Assembly: GCA_044239865.1 (NCBI GenBank)
Contig: JBIIAO010000001.1
Span: 910,358-974,357, forward strand
Length of the DNA stretch: 64,000 nucleotides
Direction: 5' to 3'
DNA from: CAIZGX01 sp044239865
GTDB taxonomy: Bacteria > Bacteroidota > Bacteroidia > Flavobacteriales_D > Sanyastnellaceae
In this document: positions 1 through 6,308 of the stretch, one piece after another
Numbering within the stretch: the stretch's first letter is position 1
How the letters are laid out: every line of letters begins with the position of its first letter
Notes under the pieces: model-generated
Seen by the model: the letters and a program-made list of their open reading frames with translations, nothing else
What the model was told of the DNA's origin: nothing
Database searches by the model: none
Position numbers and translations under genes: made by a program

Positions 1-180
1 GTTATACACCTTTACAATTTTCGTCACACTACCAATGGTGGTGAAGACAGTATCGAAAAGCAATGTATCGGTCGAGAACTCAATCTTTGCAGAAGAGTCG
101 GTCGTAATCTCGTCGCGTCTGCATGAAGACACGAAAACGATTACTGCGGTGATTAGAAAAAAGAAGAGGCTTTTTCTCAT
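1..180 (-). CDS. Lipoprotein, 5' part only (runs off the window start)
   Basis: A start codon at 180 on the minus strand opens a reading frame that continues past base 1. The visible 60 residues begin MRKSLFFFLITAV, a hydrophobic signal segment, followed by a lipobox-like VSSC (Cys near residue 20). The mature start is RRDEITTDSSAKIEFSTDT, then FDTVFTTIGS. This N-terminus resembles a widespread Bacteroidota family of outer-surface lipoproteins annotated as right-handed beta-helix or hypothetical proteins. That resemblance is from memory of the family, and the function is not recognised. The lipoprotein call rests on the signal segment and Cys. The rest of the gene is outside the window. Confidence 0.7.
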   Translation of the reverse strand, partial: MRKSLFFFLITAVIVFVSSCRRDEITTDSSAKIEFSTDTLLFDTVFTTIGSVTKIVKVYN

Positions 181-209
181 TTAACAAATATATGGCTTTA
201 AGACATTCT

Positions 210-257
210 CCCCCACCTATCAGTGGGGGCATTTCGGATGCCGCTCGCAGAGCGAGC
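210..257. repeat. Cluster of three adjacent hairpins in the 181-498 spacer
   Basis: Three inverted repeats lie end to end: CCCCCAC(210-216)/GTGGGGG(223-229), GCAT(229-232)/ATGC(238-241) and GCTCGC(243-248)-AGA-GCGAGC(252-257). The last has a three-base loop like the minihairpin arrays elsewhere in the window. No promoter or gene is convincing between 258 and 466. A 66-codon reading frame at 223-423 has no protein-like features and is not called. Confidence 0.6.
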
Positions 258-466
258 TACTCATGCAACTAAAATGAGAATTACTTTTTTCATTGAAGAA
301 ATTTGCTTGAAGAAACGGGTATTCTTGAGTGATATTGCTATTAAAAGGGAAGAGAAGTTAAGAAGAGGTAAGAGAGGGGAAGAAATTGGCATAAACACGC
401 ATAACAGTTTCTTGACAATCTAAAAAACATCCTCTAATTTTATTTTTTAAATTAAAATCAATTACT

Positions 467-474
467 TACTTTTG
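467..474 (+). promoter_or_regulatory. Bacteroidota -7 promoter element of higBA
   Basis: TACTTTTG matches the Bacteroidetes -7 consensus TAnnTTTG exactly and sits 24 bases before the chosen higB start. No good -33 TTG is visible upstream, so the element is a candidate. Confidence 0.55.
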
Positions 475-497
475 ACGTTAGTAACGTCACGCGTTAC
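474..497 (+). promoter_or_regulatory. Overlapping palindromic operators upstream of higB
   Basis: GACGTTA(474-480)-G-TAACGTC(482-488) is a perfect palindrome. It overlaps a second one, GTAACG(481-486)-TCACG-CGTTAC(492-497). The half-site CGTTA/TAACG thus occurs three times between the -7 element and the ATG at 499. HigA-type antitoxins repress their own operon through such sites. The position over the expected transcription start fits autorepression and argues that higB starts at 499 rather than at an upstream in-frame codon. Confidence 0.75.
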
Positions 498-498
498 T

Positions 499-783
499 AT
501 GATAAAATCATTTGGAAATAGAAGTACTGAACGAATTTGGAAAGGAGAATTCAACAGGGCGTTCTCTGCTGAAATTCAGGAGACGGCAAGAAGGAAACTT
601 CGAATGTTGAATAGCTCTTCGGATATTATTGACCTTCGAGTTCCTCCATCAAATAAGTTGGAAAAACTGAAAGGGAATCTTAAAGAATTCTATTCCATTC
701 GCGTAAATAATCAGTGGCGAATAATTTTCAAATGGCAAGGAAATAATGCGTATCAAGTTGAGTTAATTGATTATCACAAATGA
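499..783 (+). CDS. higB: HigB-type toxin (RelE/ParE superfamily mRNA interferase)
   Basis: 94 residues starting MIKSFGNRSTERIW, the usual opening of the HigB/RelE-like plasmid maintenance toxin family. Family members cleave mRNA on the ribosome. The C-terminal half carries the conserved LRVPPSNKLEKLKG and YSIRVNNQWRIIF segments, where basic and aromatic residues form the RNA-cleaving surface. A longer frame begins at 472, but its extra nine codons run through the operator palindromes, so 499 is preferred. The stop overlaps the start of higA by four bases (ATGA), the toxin-first order typical of higBA. Confidence 0.9.
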   Translation: MIKSFGNRSTERIWKGEFNRAFSAEIQETARRKLRMLNSSSDIIDLRVPPSNKLEKLKGNLKEFYSIRVNNQWRIIFKWQGNNAYQVELIDYHK

Positions 784-1184
784 AAAAACTAAAAAACATC
801 CATCCAGGAGAAATCTTACTGAAAGAGTTTTTAGAACCGCTAGAAATAAGCTGCTATCGTTTGGCGAAAGATCTCGGTATTCCTCAAACACGCGTTTCTT
901 CCATTGTGAATGGTACACGTCGAATTACCGCCGACACCGCACTTCGCTTATCTCTCTATTTTGGAAACTCACCGAAATTTTGGCTGTCACTTCAAGATGA
1001 CTTCGATATTGAAGAAGAACTTCGATTGAAAAAGAAAGATTTCGGACAAATAATCAAATTTGACATTCGAAAAAAGAACATTACTACTGACCAACGAACT
1101 AAAACACTTTTTCCAAAAAAGTTAGAAAAAGCAAACAAACTACTTCAAAGAGTCGGGGTGCCAGAAGTTCCAATTACAAAGTAG
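780..1184 (+). CDS. higA: HigA-type antitoxin, HTH XRE family, with C-terminal extension
   Basis: 134 residues. It begins MKKLKNIHPGEILLKEFL, the signature of the HigA addiction-module antidote family. An XRE-type helix-turn-helix follows at about residues 25-65 (YRLAKDLGIPQTRVSSIVNG, then TALRLSLYFGNSPKFWL). It should neutralise HigB and repress the operon through the CGTTA/TAACG palindromes at 474-497. Typical HigA antitoxins are about 90-105 residues, so the basic tail after residue 85 (RLKKKDFGQIIKFDIRKKN) is an extension. Translation is coupled to higB by the ATGA overlap. Confidence 0.9.
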   Translation: MKKLKNIHPGEILLKEFLEPLEISCYRLAKDLGIPQTRVSSIVNGTRRITADTALRLSLYFGNSPKFWLSLQDDFDIEEELRLKKKDFGQIIKFDIRKKNITTDQRTKTLFPKKLEKANKLLQRVGVPEVPITK

Positions 1185-1236
1185 GAATTACGCATCCCGA
1201 TAGCTATCGGGAGGAATAAAATCTGCGATTTTCAAA
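1185..1236. repeat. Short minihairpin repeat with 18-bp palindrome
   Basis: The convergent gap between higA and the GH65 gene holds an 18-bp perfect palindrome, TCCCGATAGCTATCGGGA (1195-1212), and one family-A minihairpin, AAAATC(1218-1223)-TGC-GATTTT(1227-1232). The same 18-bp palindrome recurs at 11762-11779. It may act as a bidirectional terminator, but there is no T-run after the palindrome. Confidence 0.65.
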
Positions 1237-3453
1237 TTACAAAGTTCCCACCTCCGTTCCTTCAGAACTCACCTTCACACTGTACTTCTTCCCTCTAAAC
1301 AATACGTTGAAGGTATAGCTTTTCCATTGCGAAGGCAAGGTTCCATTAAACACCAACTCTCCGTTCTTCACACGCATTCCGCCAAATCCCATGGTGATCG
1401 CCATCCAAGTGCCGGCCATGGAGGTGATGTGAAGTCCTTCGTGTGCTTCGTGATTGTAATCATCGATGTCTAAACGCGAAGTGCGCAAATACATCTCATA
1501 CGCTTTTTCGCTGTATCCAAGTTTGGCAGCGAGTATCGAATGGACGCATGGAGACAAACTGCTTTCGTGAACAGTTTTGGGTTCGTAGAAATCGAAGTTC
1601 GCTTTCAATTGCGTTTCTGAAAAGTCTTCTTCAAAGAAGAAAAATCCTTGAAGAACGTCTGCTTGCTTAATGAAGATGCTGCGCAAGATGCGATCCCAAC
1701 TCCAATGCTGATTAATAGGACGCTCAGTAGGATCTAAATCGTGAATGCTCAACTGCTCTTTGTCCATGAATCCGTCTTGTTGAAGAAACACATCTGTTCC
1801 TTCCAACTTCCCGAAATACATCTTCTCTGCTTTCAACGCCCAATCAGCCGCTTCTTCCGCAAAGTTCAAATGCATCTTGTCGCATTTGCTCTTGAATAAT
1901 TCTGCATTTTCCGACTGAACCTTCTCTCCCACTTCCTTCGCATACTTCATGCACCACGCCGCGAAATAATTCGTGTACCAGTTGTTATTAATGTTGTTCT
2001 CGTATTCATTCGGACCCGTAACGCCAAGCATGACATACGCTTGCTTCGCTTCCGACCAATTCACACGCTGCGTCCAGAAACGCGCAATACCCACCAACAC
2101 ATCAATGCCGTATTCACCCAAATGCGCTTCGTCGCCCGTGTACTTCACGTAGTTGTAAATCGCATAAGCAATGGCGCCGTTTCTATGAATCTCCTCGAAC
2201 GTAATCTCCCACTCGTTGTGACATTCCTCTCCGTTCATAGTCACCATCGGATACAACGCCGCTCCGTTCTTGAAGCCAAGCTTCGCGGCATTCTCAATGG
2301 CTTTGTCTAACTGATTGTATCTATATACCAACAACTGCTTCGCCACATGCGAATCGCGTGTGCTCTGATAAAAAGGCATACAATACGCTTCGGTATCCCA
2401 ATACGTGCTTCCGCCGTACTTCTCGCCGGTGAAGCCTTTCGGGCCAATGTTCAAGCGTGAATCTTGACCCGTATATGTTTGATTCAAATGGAAAATATTG
2501 AAGCGAATGCCTTGCTGCGCTTCATCGTCTCCTTCAATAACAATGTCTCCCAACTCCCAAACCTTCGCCCACGCTGCAATATGCGCTGCGCGTAATGCAT
2601 CGTATCCTTCGGTTGCTGCGGCTTGCGCTGTGTGCACAGCAGCAGTCGACAAATTTTCATTCGCTTCATTCAACGAGCTTACAATCCCCACATACTTTTC
2701 AATGGTAACGGTATTGTTCGCTTCAACACTAAATACCGCTGCGTTTTCAATACGCGTATTGGTGTGTATTGAAGAACAATCTCCATTCAAATTGAAACGA
2801 ACCTCTTGCGCCCAAGCCACTTGAAATCCAGTCTTCAATGTTTCTGAAACTGCAACTCCTCCATTCGCTGAAACAGCTGTTTGAAGAGGCTTCCAGAATA
2901 ATTCGTCGTAGTTACTGTCGTGATTGCGAACCTCGGTTTCAATGTAGGCACCGAAGCGAATTTCAGCTGCGCCACTCAACGGAGTAATGCTGTAACGAAT
3001 CGCAGCCACGTCATCGTTGGCTAAACTGCAAAAACGTTCTGCGTTCAATTGAACCTTCGTTCCCTTCGGAGAAGTAGCCACGCAAGAACGCTTCAAAATG
3101 CCTTCCTTCATGTTCAACTCTCTGCGGAAATTCTCGGTTGTCCACGTATTCAAATCGAACTCTTCTCCGTTAATCGTCACATCAATCCCCACCCAAAACG
3201 CCGAATTCAACACCTTCGCGAAATATTCCGGATATCCGTTCTTCCACCAACCCACACGTGTCTTGTCGGGATAATAAACCCCGGCCACATAACTCCCTTG
3301 AAGCGTCTTACCTGAAAACTTTTCTTCATGGTTCGCACGCTGACCGAACTTCCCATTTCCTAAACTGAAAATACTTTCCGAACTGCGCTGCAATTCAACA
3401 TGGAAGCCTTCTTCAACAATAGACCACGGGACAGTAGATATATATTTTATCAT
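1237..3453 (-). CDS. Glycoside hydrolase family 65 disaccharide phosphorylase (maltose phosphorylase-like)
   Basis: 738 residues, full length for GH65 inverting phosphorylases, which split alpha-glucosides such as maltose into glucose and beta-glucose-1-phosphate. The N-terminal beta-sandwich (about 1-270) contains the LGNGKFGQRA motif. The (alpha/alpha)6 barrel contains KYGGSTYWDTEAY (about 346-358) and the catalytic region GEECHNEWEITFEEIHRNG (about 408-426), which carries the general-acid Glu. No signal peptide, so cytoplasmic. Maltose is likely because this motif is close to that of characterised maltose phosphorylases, but kojibiose or trehalose cannot be excluded. No beta-phosphoglucomutase or sugar transporter lies beside it. 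A palindrome shared with the regulator gene at 5595 lies just upstream (3491-3505). Confidence 0.9.
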   Translation of the reverse strand: MIKYISTVPWSIVEEGFHVELQRSSESIFSLGNGKFGQRANHEEKFSGKTLQGSYVAGVYYPDKTRVGWWKNGYPEYFAKVLNSAFWVGIDVTINGEEFDLNTWTTENFRRELNMKEGILKRSCVATSPKGTKVQLNAERFCSLANDDVAAIRYSITPLSGAAEIRFGAYIETEVRNHDSNYDELFWKPLQTAVSANGGVAVSETLKTGFQVAWAQEVRFNLNGDCSSIHTNTRIENAAVFSVEANNTVTIEKYVGIVSSLNEANENLSTAAVHTAQAAATEGYDALRAAHIAAWAKVWELGDIVIEGDDEAQQGIRFNIFHLNQTYTGQDSRLNIGPKGFTGEKYGGSTYWDTEAYCMPFYQSTRDSHVAKQLLVYRYNQLDKAIENAAKLGFKNGAALYPMVTMNGEECHNEWEITFEEIHRNGAIAYAIYNYVKYTGDEAHLGEYGIDVLVGIARFWTQRVNWSEAKQAYVMLGVTGPNEYENNINNNWYTNYFAAWCMKYAKEVGEKVQSENAELFKSKCDKMHLNFAEEAADWALKAEKMYFGKLEGTDVFLQQDGFMDKEQLSIHDLDPTERPINQHWSWDRILRSIFIKQADVLQGFFFFEEDFSETQLKANFDFYEPKTVHESSLSPCVHSILAAKLGYSEKAYEMYLRTSRLDIDDYNHEAHEGLHITSMAGTWMAITMGFGGMRVKNGELVFNGTLPSQWKSYTFNVLFRGKKYSVKVSSEGTEVGTL

Positions 3454-3486
3454 TTTTTTTCGTTCGGTTTGAAGTCACAAAGAAAA

Positions 3487-3510
3487 GAAAGTGTACTTAA
3501 TACACCAACT
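3487..3510. promoter_or_regulatory. Operator-like palindrome upstream of GH65 gene (copy 1)
   Basis: GTGTA(3491-3495)-CTTAA-TACAC(3501-3505) is a 5-bp-arm inverted repeat. Its context, GAAA before and nAAnT after, matches the copy at 5568-5591. It lies 38 bases upstream of the minus-strand GH65 start, where an operator would be expected. The proposed binder is the NrtR-type regulator at 5595; this is inferred from the second copy at that gene's own promoter. Confidence 0.75.
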
Positions 3511-3524
3511 CTATTTTTTCACAT

Positions 3525-5537
3525 TCAGAATTTAAGCGCCCACTCGGTTGCTTCGCGAATAACTTTTTTAGCATCGAGTCCATTCGTATCGTGCGCGCCG
3601 CCCAATACATGCAGCGGAATTCCAGCTTCAACAAATGTTAAAACATCTGTTTGCGTCGAGCGTTGACCCAAGCACAAGACTATTGCATTTGGTTGAAGTA
3701 CATAATCCACTCCATTCGAATTGAACAACAACTCGCCACCTAAAATCTTCAATCCAATAGATGTGTTGAACACCCCCACCCCCAATTGCTGTAGCTCTGT
3801 TCGGTGAGACCACACCGTTGTCTTTCCCAATTTATTTCCCAACTTTTTGTTGCTTCGCTGAAGAATAGAAACCTTGCGAAGCGGCGTGCGCTCTTGTTTT
3901 TCTTGAAGGGCACCGCGATGTTCCAACTGCACATCTATTCCCCAATGCGCACTGTATTCTTCTTTCGTTTCTGTGGTCTGCGTGAGTAACGAAGCCACAT
4001 CCATTGCAATTCCACCGGCACCTAAAACTACCACTTCATTGCCCAATGAAGCATTCTTCTGAATGGCTTCCACATAATTCAACACAGGAAGCGAGCCGTC
4101 GTTTTCTTCCCAAGAATACTCGCTAGGAACCACGCCTGTGGCCCAAACCAGCTCTTCGAAATTTCCATCACTAAATTTTTTCAGTTCGAAGGAAGTGTTT
4201 AAATGAATCTTCACTCCGCAATGTTTCAACTGCTCGGTATAATAACGAATGGTCTCAAAGAACTCTTCTTTACCCGGCACTTGCGCTGCCAAGCGAAGCT
4301 GTCCACCCAACGAATCTTGCTGTTCGAACACTTCCACTTCATTGCCACGTTGCGCCAAAACCAAGGCGGCTGTGAGTCCTGCAACACCGGCTCCAACCAC
4401 CGCAATTTTCTTTTTGTATGTTGAAGGAAGAAGCTGCATGGTCAGTTCTCTCGCCGCAAACGGATTCACCAAACACGAAGCAATTTCGCCCGAGAAAATC
4501 TGATCGAGGCACGCTTGATTGCAGCCTACACAAGTATTGATGAGGTTGGATTGATTGTTCTTGGCCTTCAACACAAAATGAGGGTCGGCCAAAAGCGGAC
4601 GCGCCATGCTAACGGCATCGGCCTTTCCTGAAGAAATAATTTCTTCCGCCAATTCGGGCGTATTAATTCTATTCGTAGCTGAAACCGGAATGGCAACGTG
4701 TTGCTTCAACAATTCCGCAGCCCACACAAATGATCCTCGCGGCACACGCATGCTAATCGTTGGAATGCGCGCTTCGTGCCACCCGATACCCGTGTTCAAC
4801 AAGTGGACGCCTGCGGCTTCCAGCGCCTTCGCGAATTGAATGACTTCCTCTTTCGAACTTCCTTCTTCCACCAGATCAACCACTGAAATGCGATAGATGA
4901 GCATGAACTTTTCAGAAACCACTTCGCGAATAGCCGCTATAATTTCCAACGGAAGACGCATTCTATTCTCGAACGTTCCTCCGTATTCGTCTTCGCGTTT
5001 GTTTGTTCGCGGCGCAATAAACTGATGAAGGAAATAGCCTTCGCTGCCCATGATTTCAATTCCATCGTACCCCGCCTCTTCCGCTCTGCGTGCGCAATTC
5101 GCGAAGTCTTGAATTGTATTCTGAATTTCTTCCACGCTCAAAGCGCGTGGCGTATAAATATTGATCGGTGCTTGAATGGCCGAAGCACTCACGCATTTAT
5201 CGTGCACCCCATATCTTCCAGCATGCAGAATTTGCATGGCAATCTTCCCTCCTGCTTCGTGCACCACTTCGGTAATGACTTTGTGTTTGGAAATCTGCTC
5301 ATCTGCATTGAAGCAAATGGCGCCCGGCCAAAGTCTTCCATCATTGTTTGGAGAAACTCCGCCTGTGATAATTAACCCCACTTCTCCTTTCGCACGTTCC
5401 GCGAAATAAGCGGCCATGGCTTCAAAACCGTTTGGAAGTTCTTCCAATCCGGTATGCATAGACCCCATAATGAAGCGGTTCTTAATTTCATTCTTTCCAA
5501 TGGAAAGTGGCTGAAGTGCGGCGGTAATCATAGACAC
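3525..5537 (-). CDS. NADPH-dependent 2,4-dienoyl-CoA reductase-like flavoenzyme (old yellow enzyme family, FadH-type)
   Basis: 670 residues with the full FadH architecture. A TIM barrel (about 1-330) binds FMN. A 4Fe-4S site has Cys336, Cys339, Cys343 and Cys355 (CVGCNQACLDQIFSGEIASC). A C-terminal FAD/NAD(P) domain begins at VGAGVAGLTAALVLAQ (about 381). The active-site pair of E. coli FadH (Tyr166, His252) has counterparts at Tyr168 (GSEGYFLHQF) and His254 (GIGWHEARIPT), so reduction of dienoyl-CoA in beta-oxidation of unsaturated fatty acids is plausible. Other family members reduce enones, so the substrate is not certain. It is divergent from the NrtR-type regulator, with 57 bases between starts that include a palindromic operator. 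Confidence 0.88.
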   Translation of the reverse strand: MSMITAALQPLSIGKNEIKNRFIMGSMHTGLEELPNGFEAMAAYFAERAKGEVGLIITGGVSPNNDGRLWPGAICFNADEQISKHKVITEVVHEAGGKIAMQILHAGRYGVHDKCVSASAIQAPINIYTPRALSVEEIQNTIQDFANCARRAEEAGYDGIEIMGSEGYFLHQFIAPRTNKREDEYGGTFENRMRLPLEIIAAIREVVSEKFMLIYRISVVDLVEEGSSKEEVIQFAKALEAAGVHLLNTGIGWHEARIPTISMRVPRGSFVWAAELLKQHVAIPVSATNRINTPELAEEIISSGKADAVSMARPLLADPHFVLKAKNNQSNLINTCVGCNQACLDQIFSGEIASCLVNPFAARELTMQLLPSTYKKKIAVVGAGVAGLTAALVLAQRGNEVEVFEQQDSLGGQLRLAAQVPGKEEFFETIRYYTEQLKHCGVKIHLNTSFELKKFSDGNFEELVWATGVVPSEYSWEENDGSLPVLNYVEAIQKNASLGNEVVVLGAGGIAMDVASLLTQTTETKEEYSAHWGIDVQLEHRGALQEKQERTPLRKVSILQRSNKKLGNKLGKTTVWSHRTELQQLGVGVFNTSIGLKILGGELLFNSNGVDYVLQPNAIVLCLGQRSTQTDVLTFVEAGIPLHVLGGAHDTNGLDAKKVIREATEWALKF

Positions 5538-5560
5538 GAAAGTAAATGAAAAAATTGCTT

Positions 5561-5568
5561 TACATTTG
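5561..5568 (+). promoter_or_regulatory. -7 promoter element of the NrtR-type gene
   Basis: TACATTTG matches the Bacteroidetes -7 consensus TAnnTTTG. Transcription would begin a few bases downstream, placing the palindrome at 5572-5586 over the start point, as for a repressor site. A -33 TTG at the usual distance is not apparent. Confidence 0.55.
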
Positions 5569-5591
5569 AAAGTGTATTTATCACACGAAGT
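5568..5591. promoter_or_regulatory. Operator-like palindrome between fadH-like gene and NrtR-type gene (copy 2)
   Basis: GTGTA(5572-5576)-TTTAT-CACAC(5582-5586) has 5-base arms that pair at four of five positions (outer GTGT/ACAC). Aligned with copy 1 (3491-3505) the consensus is GTGTAYTTAWYACAC, with GAAA upstream and nAAnT downstream in both. It lies 8 bases before the ATG at 5595 and within the divergent promoter region of the fadH-like gene. Confidence 0.75.
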
Positions 5592-5594
5592 ATC

Positions 5595-6308
5595 ATGAGT
5601 AAGAAGAACAGTGAACCAACACCGAAAAACACACTTGGAATGGATGTATCCGTTGACTGCGTTGTTTTCGGATTCGATAACGACACGCTGAAAGTGCTGT
5701 TAATTGAGCAAAAGCAGCCCGATACGGTTCACTTTAAGACTCAGAAGGCAGTCCCGGGAGATTTGGTTCTCGACAACGAAAGTTTAGATGAAGCCGCGAA
5801 GCGCATCTTGCAAGAATTGACTTCGTTGAAAGGAATTTACTTGAAACAGTTCCATGCATTCGGAGATCCAAATCGTGTTCGCGGATTGAAAGACCAACAG
5901 TGGCTTCGGACCTTCCGTGTGAATCCGGAAAGACGCGTATTAACCATAGGATATTATTCTTTGGTGAAATTGTCTGAGTTCAAACCAAAGGCCGCATCTT
6001 TTGCAGGAAAGACCTATTGGGTCGACGTTTACAACATCCCATCTCTTGCCTTCGACCACAATGAAATTGTGCACAAGGCATTGCTTATGCTGCGTCATGA
6101 GCTCATGGCCGACCACATTGGCTTTGAATTACTTCCTGAAAAATTCACGTTGTCGCAGTTGCAAAAGTTGTATGAAATTATTCTCGACAAGAAATTAGAC
6201 AAGCGCAATTTCAGAAAGAATATTCTTCGCACTGAGACCGTAACGGCCTTGGAAGAAAAGCAACAAGGCGTTCTGCACAAGCCTGCTCAACTTTTTAGTA
6301 AGAAATGA
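5595..6308 (+). CDS. NrtR-type transcriptional regulator: degenerate Nudix domain plus winged helix
   Basis: 237 residues. A Nudix-fold effector domain (about 15-150) is followed by a winged-helix DNA-binding domain (about 155-225, containing the helix FTLSQLQKLYEIILDKKLDKRNFRKNI split over two turns). In the Nudix box, Arg is followed by Ile-Leu-Gln-Glu-Leu where active enzymes have REUxEE, so the metal-binding glutamates are mostly lost and catalysis is unlikely. This degeneration is usual in NrtR-family regulators, which in Bacteroidota control NAD or sugar utilisation (AraR-like). The palindrome at 5572-5586 in its own promoter and upstream of the GH65 gene suggests control of disaccharide use plus autoregulation. 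The effector is unknown. Confidence 0.85.
   Translation: MSKKNSEPTPKNTLGMDVSVDCVVFGFDNDTLKVLLIEQKQPDTVHFKTQKAVPGDLVLDNESLDEAAKRILQELTSLKGIYLKQFHAFGDPNRVRGLKDQQWLRTFRVNPERRVLTIGYYSLVKLSEFKPKAASFAGKTYWVDVYNIPSLAFDHNEIVHKALLMLRHELMADHIGFELLPEKFTLSQLQKLYEIILDKKLDKRNFRKNILRTETVTALEEKQQGVLHKPAQLFSKK

Noticed and set aside
223..423. 66-codon reading frame beginning in a hairpin cluster
   Set aside because: It begins inside an inverted repeat, has no domain-like pattern, and no promoter or conserved N-terminus. Treated as non-coding spacer.
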